The position numbers and the translations under genes were made by a program. From assembly GCF_042663885.1 (NCBI RefSeq), contig NZ_JBHSXV010000002.1: a stretch of DNA of 64,000 bases. The stretch is one strand, 5' to 3'. Below the pieces are notes generated by a model. The model was given only the letters and a program-made list of their open reading frames with translations. It did not search any database and was not told the origin of the DNA. The DNA comes from Aquipuribacter hungaricus. GTDB taxonomy: Bacteria; Actinomycetota; Actinomycetes; Actinomycetales; JBBAYJ01. This document shows positions 27,685-37,578 of this stretch, one piece after another; the first letter of the stretch is position 1; each line of letters opens with the position of its first letter.

Positions 27685-28458
27685 ATGTCGGTGGAGACGG
27701 ACGGTGTGGAAGAGGCGTTCGAGGGACAGGCGCGGGTGCTGCTGACCGCAGCCGGGCAGGTCGGGGAACGACTCGCGCGGGTCCGGGAGGACACGCTGCG
27801 CCGCGCGCAGGCCGACAGCGAGCGTGACACCCGCGAGCTGCGCTTACGGGTCCAGGCCGAACAGCAGGCAGCCCGCGCCCAGCTGAGCGGCGTCTACCGG
27901 CCAGGCTGGTGGGAGCAGGCCGGCCACGAGCAGATCGCGTCCACGTACCAGCTCGCCCGGGCATGGGCCCACGACGACCCCGAGGCCGTCCGCGCCGAGC
28001 AGCACATCCGCCAGGAGGTCCGCGCCAGGTACGGCATCGACCTCGACGCAGTCGGGGTCGATCCCGTGGTTGAGCGCGAGGCCGTGCAGCGCCTCCGCGA
28101 GCCGGCGCCCGCTGCGCGAAGTGCGTCGCAGATGGTGGAGCAGAGCGAGACCGCGCTGCTCATGGCGCAGGCGGGGGCGCTTGAACGTGCCGCGGGGCGG
28201 GGACGCGCCGACGGTCGGGTCGCCAGCGGCAGTCAGGCAGTCGGGTTTGACTCCCCGACGCGGCGGCACGCGACCGCGGCGGCTCTGGTGGAGGTTGCCG
28301 ACATCGACCCGGAGACGGTGGCGAAGAGGATGCGGGCTGACGTGAGCCAGGCCGAGCCCGCGTCGGCGGCGACCGCTGCCGCCGTACAGCCGGCGCCGAG
28401 GGCCCGACGGACGCGCGACGTGTCCCCGGACACGCAACGGAGCGCCCCCGCCCGTTGA
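27685..28458 (+). CDS. Coiled-coil mobilisation accessory protein
   Basis: 257 residues from ATG 27685, with GGGGAGGGGCAGGGG-like ribosome-binding purines. Long helical region (LTAAGQVGERLARVREDTLR ... DTRELRLRVQAEQQAARAQL), then PGWWEQAGHEQIASTYQLAR and a disordered tail. Found right after the relaxase, it probably belongs to the same transcript. No family name recognised. Confidence 0.65.
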   Translation: MSVETDGVEEAFEGQARVLLTAAGQVGERLARVREDTLRRAQADSERDTRELRLRVQAEQQAARAQLSGVYRPGWWEQAGHEQIASTYQLARAWAHDDPEAVRAEQHIRQEVRARYGIDLDAVGVDPVVEREAVQRLREPAPAARSASQMVEQSETALLMAQAGALERAAGRGRADGRVASGSQAVGFDSPTRRHATAAALVEVADIDPETVAKRMRADVSQAEPASAATAAAVQPAPRARRTRDVSPDTQRSAPAR

Positions 28459-28688
28459 CGTCCTGCAGGCAGTGCTGGGTGCTGACGTCGCCGCAGTCGA
28501 CCCGTTTAGGCGTAGCGAGGCGCCGAACGGCCTGCTTCCTAGGCGGTTCGGCCGTGTGCCGCCGCGCCGGAGCCTGTACCTGCTACGACCGTGCCAGGAG
28601 GCCTGTGTCGCCGCCGACTGGCGGCAGTCCCAGCGCCAGCCTGCTCACCGGGGGCGAGTCCCTGTCGCGGGCACCCCGCCCCTCAGCC

Positions 28689-29219
28689 CTAGAGGCGGGT
28701 GCGCCTGGGGTTGGCCAGCGAGGTGTCGGGCGCGTCCAGCTTGGCGGTGAGGCTGGCGGCGGTGGGCAGCGTGAGAACGGAGTCATCGGGGTTCATGGGG
28801 GCCTCCGCGGGTCGTACGTCATGACGACGATAGGTCGTCCACGACCATGATGACTCGGAGGCCACTTCACGAAACGTCGTCTGCGTCACATGGCGGAGGA
28901 CCCAGCAGCGTCGCTGCAGCAGCCCTATCTGAGGGGAGGAGGCTGTGGACGCCGGCTGTCGAGGTCGACGACTTGCCCGGCCGCCGTAGCGGCCGCCCGG
29001 GCGGCGAGGCTCCGCGGTGAGGACGGCCGCGAGGTCGTCCGGGGCGTAGGCCAGCGCGGCCCCGGCCCCGATGCGCATCCGGTCCGCGACGAGCGAGACC
29101 CTCACGTTAAGGGCGGCGTCTACCGCCGCCTGGCTCACCTGCAGCCCTCGGGCCTGGCAGAGCCGGTCGACCTGACCAGCGAGCTCACCGAAGCGCGCGG
29201 TGCGTCGCGTCAACCCCAC
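28689..29219 (-). CDS. Doubtful hypothetical protein
   Basis: The first 80 residues look protein-like (FGELAGQVDRLCQARGLQVS, VDAALNVRVSLVADRMRIGA, YAPDDLAAVLTAEP). The rest is low-complexity and may be out of frame. No domain seen. Confidence 0.3.
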   Translation of the reverse strand: MGLTRRTARFGELAGQVDRLCQARGLQVSQAAVDAALNVRVSLVADRMRIGAGAALAYAPDDLAAVLTAEPRRPGGRYGGRASRRPRQPASTASSPQIGLLQRRCWVLRHVTQTTFREVASESSWSWTTYRRHDVRPAEAPMNPDDSVLTLPTAASLTAKLDAPDTSLANPRRTRL

Positions 29220-29999
29220 AAGCCCACGATATGCCTGCTGTCAGCCCGCGCGCGCAGGCGTTCCCCGCACTGACCGTCGACCGCCGCGCCACATCCCGAC
29301 GCCGTTGAGGAACGGCATGTCGGGGCTCGTGCGTCTCAGCTGGCGTGCCGACCGGGGTTCAGGGGTGGCTTCCGCCGGTCGCGTCGGCGGCGTACCGTCC
29401 ATCGGTCGGTCCCGCCGTCGCCGATCCCCCTCGGCACCCCAGCGGCGGGACCGACGCCGCACACGGGTTCAGCTTCGAGGCTCAGGCGTAGACCACGACA
29501 TGGTGCGGGCTGCCAGGACGGTGCAGGGGGACGGCGCAAACGCCTCCCACCAGCACATGCGACATAATAATCATTATCGGCTATGCCGACAGTCCTGAGG
29601 CTCAGTGCGAGCCTTGAGCGCCTCGTGCAAGAAAGCGCGAGCGGCGTGAGGCCGTGTCCGTCCGGCCCCACGCCTAAGGAAAACCGTAAGGCCGCTAGAA
29701 GGGCGTCACCAGCCCCAGTCACGTTCGTGGACGTCAGGCGGGCGGTCGAATGCCCGGTCCGGTGATGCCCGAGCGTCGTCGCTTTGGCACTGCCCGGTTG
29801 GCGGCCGGGCGGGGTGCGGGCGGGGGTGCGGGCGCGGTGTGGCGCTGCTGCGTGACGGGGTGCCCCAGACACGCTCTAGCTGGTCGGGCTCACGGACTGT
29901 CTCGGTTGATCCTGCACCTGGCACCGGGGTACGGGATGTCGTGGGGACGCTCGGCGAGGCAGCCTGGGGTGGCCCTGAGAAAGGCCCGTCTACCCCTTA
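29220..29999. other. Intergenic, no supported gene
   Basis: About 780 bases of mixed, partly lower-GC sequence (for example 29560-29585 contains ATAATAATCATTAT, unusually AT-rich for this plasmid). No convincing frame. The AT-rich spot could be part of a promoter or a scar of past insertion. Confidence 0.35.
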
Positions 30000-30290
30000 C
30001 GCCACGGCCTGAAGAGAAACGGACGGGGACCAGGTGCAGGCGACGTGGGCAACGGCGTCGAAGTTGACCTTGGAGGAGTGGAGATCGGGGTTGTCGATGT
30101 CGTCGCACTCCTAGTGGTAGCAAGGGTCGACGGACTCGTCGGTGACGCTGCCCCACATGGCCTGCTGCGCCTCGGTCTCGACGACCTCGGTGCCGATTAG
30201 GAGGCCGCCCGAGGGGATGCCGCTCTCGATGCATGCCGGACGCACTTGCTCACCCGTGGCCGTCCTCTGTCCGACATAAGGGTGCGACCG
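30000..30290 (-). pseudogene. M28 aminopeptidase C-terminal remnant
   Basis: The minus strand reads CIESGIPSGGLLIGTEVVET ... WGSVTDESVDPCYH, stop, ECDDIDNPDLHSSKVNFDAV AHVACTW. This matches the end of Streptomyces-type M28 aminopeptidases (GIPxGGLFTGAE ... DPCYHQACDDIDN). The in-frame TAG at about 30111-30113 stands where CAG (Gln) is expected. The start and metal-binding N-terminal part are absent. A true remnant rather than a base-calling artefact. Confidence 0.7.
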
Positions 30291-30430
30291 GGCGCCGCGA
30301 GCAACGAAGGTAGAGTCCCGGGTGCACCGCGGCCACCCCCTGCCGTGTGCCGCTGCTGCACCTGCCCCCTCGAGGGCGCGCACCGAGCCCGGTCCGTGAT
30401 GCGACCGGACCACACCCGCTGGAGTCTGCC

Positions 30431-31531
30431 GTGAGCACCCGCCCCACCGTCCGTCGTCGCCCCACCGCCCGTCGTCGCCCCGCCGTCCGTCGTGCCCTGA
30501 CCGGCTGCACCGTCGCTGTGGTGACGGCCCTCGCGGTGACCGTCACCGCTCCGGCGGCCTCAGCCGCCGACGTCGAGACCGCGCGGGAGCAGGTGGCCCA
30601 GCTCGGCCGTGACGTCGAGGCCGCCGCGGCGGAGTACGCGCAGGTCGAGGCCCGGCTCACGTCGCAGCGGGAACGTGCCGCCGCGGCCGAGGCACGCGCC
30701 AGCAGCCAGGCCAGGCTGGTCTCCGACATGGAGGCGGAGCTGGCGGCACTGGCCGTGGAGACCTACAAGCGGGGCAGCGTCGACCCGGGCCTGTCCCTGC
30801 TCGCCAGCGGCGGCCTCGACGTGCTGACCTCGACGAGCACGCTGACCCTGCTCACCGAGCGGCGTTCCCTGAGCCTCAACGACGTGCGGGAGGCACAGAC
30901 CGAGCTCGACCGACGCCGTGGTCAGGAGAAGGAGCAGCTCGCGGAGGTCGAGGCGCTGACGACCGACCTGGCGGAGCGCCGGGCCGACATCGAAGCGCGC
31001 CTCCAGGGCGCCCAGGACCTGCTGGCCGCCGCCGAGGCCGAGGAGCAGGCCCGGCTCGCAGCCGAGGGCGCCCGCGCCCAGGAGCAGGCGTCGCGCGACG
31101 CCCGCTCGAACGAGGACGCTGCGGCGGTCCCCTCCCCCGCCCCCGGCGGCAGCGGCCGCTTCATCCGGCCGCTGCAAGGGGCCGTGCGGTCGCCCTTCGG
31201 CTGGCGCATCCACCCCGTCTACGGCGAACGACGGCTCCACAAGGGCGAAGACATCCCCAGCCCGTGCGGTACCCCGGTGATGGCCGCCGGTGACGGGACC
31301 GTCGTCTCGGCCACCTGGGACGGGTCCTACGGCAACATCATCACGGTCGACCACGGCGACGGCACCAGCACGGCCTACGCCCACCTGGAGGGATTCGCCG
31401 TCACCAGCGGTCCTGTCTCGCAGGGTGAGGTCATCGCCTACGTCGGCACCACCGGGCTGTCGACGGGCTGCCACACCCACTTCGAGGTCCGCGAGGACGG
31501 CGAGCCCGTGGACCCGCGCGGCTACCTCTGA
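30431..31531 (+). CDS. Secreted coiled-coil M23 peptidase
   Basis: 366 residues from GTG 30431. Basic N-terminus, signal peptide ending around AASAADVE, two long coiled-coil stretches (about residues 45-235), then an M23 domain: FGWRIHPVYGERRLHKGEDI (zinc His and Asp) and TGCHTHFEVRE (HxH). Such proteins cleave peptidoglycan cross-bridges or activate amidases at division sites. Closely similar in design to the interrupted gene at 46138-47278, so the plasmid once carried two. Also similar to the M23 domain of the conjugation hydrolase. Confidence 0.88.
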   Translation: MSTRPTVRRRPTARRRPAVRRALTGCTVAVVTALAVTVTAPAASAADVETAREQVAQLGRDVEAAAAEYAQVEARLTSQRERAAAAEARASSQARLVSDMEAELAALAVETYKRGSVDPGLSLLASGGLDVLTSTSTLTLLTERRSLSLNDVREAQTELDRRRGQEKEQLAEVEALTTDLAERRADIEARLQGAQDLLAAAEAEEQARLAAEGARAQEQASRDARSNEDAAAVPSPAPGGSGRFIRPLQGAVRSPFGWRIHPVYGERRLHKGEDIPSPCGTPVMAAGDGTVVSATWDGSYGNIITVDHGDGTSTAYAHLEGFAVTSGPVSQGEVIAYVGTTGLSTGCHTHFEVREDGEPVDPRGYL

Positions 31532-31662
31532 GCCGACGGGCCGCCAGAGACCAGCTCGGCCCGTGCCCGGCGCACGCAGGTGACGTCGTCGCGAGAGGCC
31601 GATCTGATCCCCCGCACGGCGGTGAGCTGCTCGGCGCCGGTCGTGGGGCAGTCCTTCCGTCC

Positions 31663-33702
31663 TCAGGGCTGACCGGGGGGGCTGGGCTGGTGCGGAGGGT
31701 CTGAGGTCTGGCCGCTCGACCGCTCGCTGGCTCCGTCCAGGGATCGCAGGTACAGGTTGTACGCAGCCAGCGCCGCGTCGCCGTCCCGATCCGCCTGACG
31801 GTCGTACCGGCGCTGCTCCCGGTCGTCGTCGCGGAGCCACGCGAAGGCCAGGGCGACGCTGAGGATCGCCACGGGGTAGTCACCGAGTCCCCAGGCGATG
31901 GCACCTCCCACGTACTGGTCCTGTGCGAGGTCCACCCAGCTCGGTGCGGCCGCGAGGAACCAGTCCTCGGCGAGTATGACGTCGCTGGACATGAGGATGA
32001 TGCCGAAGAACGCATGGAAGGCCATCGTGATGATGAGGATCATCAGGCGCAGCGGGTACGGCGGTCTCTGCGGACCGGGGTCGATGCCGACGAGGACCCA
32101 CGCGAAGAGATATCCGGACAGCAGGAAGTGCAACGTCATCAGGACGTGCCCGACGTAGCTGGCCATGGCGAGCTCGAAGAGCGGGCTGTAGTAGAAGACC
32201 ATCAGCGAGATCACGAACAACGGGGGTGCCACCAGCGGACTCGCCACGAGCCGGAACATCCCGGAGTGGACCAGGACCAGCAGCCACTCCCGGAGCCCTC
32301 GGCCACTCGACCGGGGGGCGAGGGTCCTGAAGGCAAGGCTGACCGGCGCGGCCAGGACCAGGAACGCCGGGACCGCCATGGAGATCGTCATGTGCTGGAC
32401 CATGTGCATGCTGAACAAGGCCATGCCATACACGGCCGGCGCGCCGTTGGTCGCCCAGCCGAACAGCGTCCAGCCGAGACACCACGCGAACGTCCGCCGG
32501 GCGGGCCAGCGGTGGCCCCGGCGCCTCAGCCTCACCACGGCGACCAGGTAGCCGCCGGTCGACAACAACGCGACCGGTGCGAACAGCGGGTCGAAGGTCC
32601 ACCGGGTGAACCAGTCCACGGCCTCGAGCGGAGCCAGCACCTGGCTGCCCATCCCCATAGCCATACCGGCATGTCCCTGCTCGCCGCCGACCGCCTCCAT
32701 GGGGGAGCCCGTGGTAGGCGAGGCCCCTGTCGTCGAGGGCGACGGGAGGACCAGCCAGGGGACACTGACGAGCACACCCAAGGCCACCAGGGCAAGGCTG
32801 CGGGCACGCTGCGTGTCGCGCTGTGCCGCCACGACCGCCACCGCGGCGCCGCACACACCGACCACCACGAACATCGAGGTGGCAGCTGCGACCTCGGCCG
32901 TGGACACCGTCAGCAGGGCTGCGTACCCCGCAGCCAGCACCCCCACGACCGGCACCACCGGGACTCCGGTGTGCCGCGACGGCCTCGCGAGGCCAGGGGC
33001 GGTGGACCGGTCGGCCGTGAGCAGGCCGGTGAGGACCGGTCCCGCCGTGAGCACGACCGCCGAGAGCCAAGCCGCGCGGGCCACGACCGCCACCGGAGAG
33101 GCCGAGACCTCCGGCTGGCTGACCCAGCTGCCCAGCAGCACCAGCGGCAGGTGGCTGACAGCCAGCCCGAGCAGGGCCCATCCAGAGACCGCCAGCACCG
33201 TGCGCGCGGGTCGCAGCAGGCTGAGCAGCACCCCGGTCGAGCCAGCCATAGCCAGCACATGAGACGTGAAGACCGCATCGCCACCACTGGGTGCACCCGG
33301 TGAACCGGCCGAGCTCACCGCGGCCGCACCGAAGGTCTCCACGACGGCCAGCAGGAACAGCGCGACGGCCGAGACCCGACTGATGAGGACCAGCCGCGTC
33401 AAACGTCCCTCGGCTGCGGCTGCCCCGTCGAGGCCGACGCCGCGCGCTGGGCGCACCGACTCACCCGCCACGGTGATCAACGTCGAGGCGAGAAGCGCCA
33501 GCACTGCGACCCGGAGCACGACCACGGGCCAGACAGCCCCGTCGACACCACCCAGGTGCGGGACCGTCAGCGACAGCACCGCCCGCGCGTCGCGGGACAA
33601 GACGGCGCAGAGCGCAGCCGCGACCGTCAGGGCGGCGAGGGTGACCGCGGGCAGCATGCTCGACCCGTGACGGAGCGCTGAGAACGAGGGGTTCATGCTC
33701 AT
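31663..33702 (-). CDS. CopD/CtaG-type copper and cytochrome oxidase assembly protein
   Basis: About 679 residues, polytopic. The N-terminal half has about eight to nine hydrophobic helices with a CopD-like layout. The C-terminal half is the caa3-type CtaG domain: WTLFGWATNGAPAVYGMALF, FSMHMVQHMTISMAVPAFLV, FYYSPLFELAM, HVLMTLHFLLSGYLF, with His in HMVQHM and HFLLSGY as likely metal ligands. It probably delivers copper to the oxidase. ATG 33702 chosen; 33726 is in frame. It lies upstream of, and in the same direction as, nothing closely coupled, but ctaD is 1.5 kb away. Confidence 0.85.
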   Translation of the reverse strand: MSMNPSFSALRHGSSMLPAVTLAALTVAAALCAVLSRDARAVLSLTVPHLGGVDGAVWPVVVLRVAVLALLASTLITVAGESVRPARGVGLDGAAAAEGRLTRLVLISRVSAVALFLLAVVETFGAAAVSSAGSPGAPSGGDAVFTSHVLAMAGSTGVLLSLLRPARTVLAVSGWALLGLAVSHLPLVLLGSWVSQPEVSASPVAVVARAAWLSAVVLTAGPVLTGLLTADRSTAPGLARPSRHTGVPVVPVVGVLAAGYAALLTVSTAEVAAATSMFVVVGVCGAAVAVVAAQRDTQRARSLALVALGVLVSVPWLVLPSPSTTGASPTTGSPMEAVGGEQGHAGMAMGMGSQVLAPLEAVDWFTRWTFDPLFAPVALLSTGGYLVAVVRLRRRGHRWPARRTFAWCLGWTLFGWATNGAPAVYGMALFSMHMVQHMTISMAVPAFLVLAAPVSLAFRTLAPRSSGRGLREWLLVLVHSGMFRLVASPLVAPPLFVISLMVFYYSPLFELAMASYVGHVLMTLHFLLSGYLFAWVLVGIDPGPQRPPYPLRLMILIITMAFHAFFGIILMSSDVILAEDWFLAAAPSWVDLAQDQYVGGAIAWGLGDYPVAILSVALAFAWLRDDDREQRRYDRQADRDGDAALAAYNLYLRSLDGASERSSGQTSDPPHQPSPPGQP

Positions 33703-34503
33703 GTCGCTGCGCCGGTCCGCGTCCAACGGTCCAACCGGGACCCGCAGGTGGCTGCGCGAACGCCGCCGCAGGTGCGGTAACTACCCGAGCGACGCCAGCG
33801 GTGCCGCCCGTACGAGTTTCTCGTGTCGCCGCCCCCGACCGAGGTGGTCAGCCGGGCTCCCACAGCATCGACCAGTGCGGCTCTTTCCCCGCACGGATCG
33901 CCCAGTGCCGACCCGCATCTCTTCGGGGTCCCAGCTCGGTCCACGTCGGACGGCACCGCGATCGGCAAGGCCTTCGCCCGCCTCAGGCCCGGTGGTGTCC
34001 GCTGGCGGCGCTGGTCACCCGCGCCGACGAGGAGGCGTCGGGAGCACCAGGACAACCCTCGGGGCAAGACATGCGGTGACAAGACCGGTGGGCTCAAGAG
34101 CACGACCTCCCCCGCGGCGACCGGCTCGGTCCTCCGAGAGTGCGTGACGTCGTCGACCACGGCCACTGCGGCGGTACGTCCTGACGGGGACTCAGCGCGC
34201 ACCCGTCCGTTCTCTCCGTCTCTCTGCGTCACCAGGAGAACCCGCCGGCGGGACCGGGAGCACGTCGCGTGCCACCGCCGAGCGGACGCCTCCCCCCTCA
34301 GCGGGGACACCCCCTGCCGCAGGTGCTGACAGTGCAATTGGACTGTGAACGGCGGCTCGCGGAGCGTCGCGTCGCTCACTTCATGTCGTGCGGTGAGGTC
34401 TCTCACAGTGCGCATGCCTTCGGGACTAGAACGGGTGGGCGAGCAGGAACCACGCATCGAGCAGGACCCGGCCCAGCCGGGGCTGTTCGATGGACGGGCC
34501 GTG
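33703..34503. other. Intergenic, no supported gene
   Basis: About 800 bases with only low-complexity frames. The region right of 33702 should carry the promoter of the CtaG-like gene. No repeat or RNA recognised. Confidence 0.35.
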
Positions 34504-34935
34504 CTAGTCCGGGCGCTCCCGACCTCGCAGCAGTGCAGACCCAGGCAGGGCCGGGAGCCGAGCATTCAGGCGTAGCAGGGCATCTCGACGCTCCTGCTCA
34601 GCACCTGCCGGCGCGACACCCTCGTGGTCCCCGGCATGGTGATGCCCGCTCTGGTCGTGAGAAGGACGTGATGTGTCTCCCTCTGGGGGCTCGGTAAGGG
34701 TCTCGACGACCTCGAGGTCCCCTTCCGGGCGGGCGGTGAAGCCCAAGGAGGAGACAGCCACGACATCCTCAGGCTCCGTCGCCTCTGCGGTGCACGACAC
34801 CGTGAGGACGGCCTTCAGTGACGCCTCGATACCCAGGTGCGCCGTGCCCCACACGACCGGGAGCAGCAGGGCGCAGACGACGGCAGCGACAACGCTGGTC
34901 CGCTCGTCCAGCACGCGTCCCCGGATAAGAGCCAC
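34504..34935 (-). CDS. Single-pass membrane hypothetical protein
   Basis: 143 residues from GTG 34935. One N-terminal transmembrane helix (SVVAAVVCALLLPVVWGTAHLG), then a soluble part with VKAVLTVSC-like strand, TEATEPEDVV and a His-rich patch DQSGHHHAGDHEG that could bind metal. The C-terminal 20 residues may be off frame. It sits between two oxidase-related genes, so a copper role is conceivable but unproven. Confidence 0.5.
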   Translation of the reverse strand: MALIRGRVLDERTSVVAAVVCALLLPVVWGTAHLGIEASLKAVLTVSCTAEATEPEDVVAVSSLGFTARPEGDLEVVETLTEPPEGDTSRPSHDQSGHHHAGDHEGVAPAGAEQERRDALLRLNARLPALPGSALLRGRERPD

Positions 34936-35204
34936 ACGGTGAGCATGGCAGCACGGCTCCCCAGGCACTCAGGCCCGGCTGCCCGAAGCCTCGGCACTAC
35001 CCGGTCGGCGGGTCCGCCGGGCTTGCCCGCCGGGGTTCTGGTGGCGTTGGCGGCACCGCCAGCCGGGCGGCGCCGACGTGGACGTGCTCTCGGCAGGATG
35101 TCGTCGGGCGACACCTCGATGCAGATCGCCGGGCTGGGCCAATCCCACCCCCCACTGCGGGCACTTCGTCGGGACGGCGCCTTCGTGGTGAGCACACTCG
35201 TGCG

Positions 35205-36977
35205 TTACTGCCCCTCGCGCTGGTCGGTGGGGACGCCCGGCTCGCGCCGGATGTCCGGGTCGCCGAGCACCTGCTCGAGGACGGTCTTGTCGGCGTAGGC
35301 CTGGTCGGCGGCCGCGATCTCCGGGTGGTGCAGGTCGAACGCGGCGCGCTCGGAGCGGATGCGCGGCAGGCTCGTGAAGTTGTGCCGCGGCGGCGGGCAG
35401 GACGTCGCCCACTCCAGGGAGTTGGCGTAGCCCCACGGGTCGTCGACCTCGACCTTGGCGCCCTTGGTCGCGGTGATGTACACGTTCCAGAGGAACGGCA
35501 GCGTCGCCGCGCCGAGCAGGAACGCCCCGGCGGTGGAGATCTGGTTGAGGAGGGTGAAGCCGTCCTCGGGCAGGTAGTCCGCGTAGCGACGGGGCATGCC
35601 GTCCGCGCCCAGCCAGTGCTGGACCAGGAAGGTGGTGTGGAAGCCGACGAACGTCATCCAGAAGTGCAGCTTGCCCAGGCCGTCGTTGAGCATCTTCCCG
35701 GTGAACTTGGGCCACCAGAAGTAGAAGCCGGCGAACATCGCGAACACGACCGTGCCGAACACCACGTAGTGGAAGTGGGCGACGACGAAGTACGTGTCGG
35801 ACAGCTGGAAGTCCAGCGTCGGCGAGCTGAGGATGATGCCGGTCAGGCCGCCGAACAGGAACGTCACCAGGAAGCCGAGCGCCCACAGCATCGGGCTCTC
35901 GAAGGTGAGCGACCCGCGCCACATGGTGCCGATCCAGTTGAAGAACTTCACGCCCGTCGGGACCGCGATGAGCATGGTCATGAAGGCGAAGAACGGCAGC
36001 AGGACCGCGCCGGTGACGTACATGTGGTGGGCCCACACCGACACCGACAGCCCGGCGATGGCGATGATCGCGAAGACCATGCCCTTGTAGCCGAACAGCG
36101 GCTTGCGGCTGAAGACCGGGATAACCTCGCTGATGATGCCGAAGAACGGCAGCGCGATGATGTACACCTCGGGGTGGCCGAAGAACCAGAACAGGTGCTG
36201 CCACAGGATGGCGCCCCCGTTCTCGGCCTGGAACACGACCGAGCCGAAGTTGCGGTCGGAGGCCAGCACGAGCAGGGCCGCGGCCAGGGGCGGGAACGCC
36301 ATGAGGACGAGGACGCTCGTGATGAGCGTGCTCCAGGCGAAGATCGGCATGCGGAACATGACCATGCCGGGGGCGCGCATCCCGATCACCGTGGTGATGA
36401 AGTTGACCGCGCCGAGGATGGTGCCGAAACCGCCGAGCGCCAGGCCCATGACCCACAGGTCCGCGCCGAGGCCGGGCGAGTACGCCTCGGTCGACAGCGG
36501 CGTGTAGGCGAACCAGCCGAAGCCTGCCGCGCCCTGCGGGGTGAAGAAGCCGGAGACTGCGATGAGGCCGCCGAAGAGGTACAGCCAGTAGGCGAAGGCG
36601 TTGAGCCGCGGGAAGGCGACGTCGGGGGCGCCGATCTGCAGCGGGAGCAGCCAGTTGGCGAAGCCGGCGAACAGGGGCGTCGCGAACAGCAGCAGCATGA
36701 TCGTGCCGTGCATGGTGAAGAGCTGGTTGTACGCCTCGCGGGTCTCGACGATCTGCAGCCCGGGGGCGGCCAGCTCGGCGCGGATGGCCAGCGCCATCGC
36801 CCCGGCGAGGATGAAGAACCCGAACGACGAGACCAGGTACAGCGTCCCGATCTTCTTGTGGTCGGTGGTGGTCAGGTAGTCGGCGAGCACCTGGCCCTTG
36901 GTGCGCACGCGCGTGGTGGACCGGGCGGCGGTGGCCCCGTCCACGCCGCGGGTGACGAAGCCCTCAGCGGTCGCCAT
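35205..36977 (-). CDS. ctaD: Cytochrome c oxidase subunit I
   Basis: 590 residues from ATG 36977, with AAGGAG 12 bases upstream. Heme-copper oxidase core with all ligands visible: His in FTMHGTIM (heme a), WFFGHPEVYI (CuB His and cross-linked Tyr), VWAHHMYVTG (CuB His pair) and VVAHFHYVVFG (heme a3 and heme a). About twelve transmembrane helices. Proton-channel Asp lies in GAPDVAFPRLN. Length and C-terminus match actinobacterial aa3 oxidase subunit I. No subunit II, III or IV gene is near, so the protein must assemble with chromosomal partners. Confidence 0.97.
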   Translation of the reverse strand: MATAEGFVTRGVDGATAARSTTRVRTKGQVLADYLTTTDHKKIGTLYLVSSFGFFILAGAMALAIRAELAAPGLQIVETREAYNQLFTMHGTIMLLLFATPLFAGFANWLLPLQIGAPDVAFPRLNAFAYWLYLFGGLIAVSGFFTPQGAAGFGWFAYTPLSTEAYSPGLGADLWVMGLALGGFGTILGAVNFITTVIGMRAPGMVMFRMPIFAWSTLITSVLVLMAFPPLAAALLVLASDRNFGSVVFQAENGGAILWQHLFWFFGHPEVYIIALPFFGIISEVIPVFSRKPLFGYKGMVFAIIAIAGLSVSVWAHHMYVTGAVLLPFFAFMTMLIAVPTGVKFFNWIGTMWRGSLTFESPMLWALGFLVTFLFGGLTGIILSSPTLDFQLSDTYFVVAHFHYVVFGTVVFAMFAGFYFWWPKFTGKMLNDGLGKLHFWMTFVGFHTTFLVQHWLGADGMPRRYADYLPEDGFTLLNQISTAGAFLLGAATLPFLWNVYITATKGAKVEVDDPWGYANSLEWATSCPPPRHNFTSLPRIRSERAAFDLHHPEIAAADQAYADKTVLEQVLGDPDIRREPGVPTDQREGQ

Positions 36978-37578
36978 CAGGCTGTTCTCCTTCTCTGGGC
37001 GGTATGGGTCCTGGCCGGGACGATGTCTGCTCGCCTCAGGGACTGGGTCGAGTTCTCTAGCCTGCTGGACGGCCGACGCCGCGTTCATGGGCGGCCAGGG
37101 TCAGATGCGGATGCACTCGTGGGCGGGGCGTGCACTCTCATTTTGACCGTCTGTTCCTGGGCAGTTCGCTTGCACACCCGTCCGCGATGCTGGGCCTACC
37201 CCTCTCTCACCTCGGAGGCTGTCAGGTGTCAACGCTAGGCGGTACGGCCCCACGGCTGAACAGCGGCCCACGGCGATGGCCAGGCCTGCACCTGCCGGCG
37301 GGCGGCCGCAGCCTCACGGTGACGGGCTCGTCGAAGGAGGGGGTACGCCCTGCACCAAAGTGTTGGGCCTCTCCCACGTCTTCGGCGACGCCTGAGTCCA
37401 AGCTCATCTGCGACCACCGCCGAAGCGTGTCTCCCCAGGACCAGCAAGCGACGTCGCCGCACTCGTCCTACGCATGCGGCAGGTGGCTGCTCTTGCCACC
37501 CGCCACCCGCCACCCGCCGCCCGTGCCGGCCCGGGCCGGGGTCACGCTCCTGCACAGACGCCGCCTAGCATCGATTGC
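36978..37578. promoter_or_regulatory. Divergent region between ctaD and tlpA
   Basis: About 600 bases between two divergent starts. No coding frame is credible. It must hold both promoters, but no clear operator, riboswitch or consensus boxes could be defined. Confidence 0.4.

Noticed and set aside
29583..29765. 60-residue plus-strand frame
   Set aside because: No ribosome-binding site, domain or neighbour supports it.
30290..30430. c-di-AMP (ydaO-type) or other riboswitch before the M23 gene
   Set aside because: Such riboswitches are common before actinobacterial wall hydrolases, but I could not match the conserved core here.
33699..34565. 288-residue minus-strand frame between the CtaG-like and membrane protein genes
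   Set aside because: No domain, Arg/Ser-rich shadow composition, and it overlaps the better-supported 34504-34935 gene.
35325..37238. 637-residue plus-strand frame opposite ctaD
   Set aside because: Low-complexity Arg/Glu/Gly composition, and all oxidase ligands are on the other strand.
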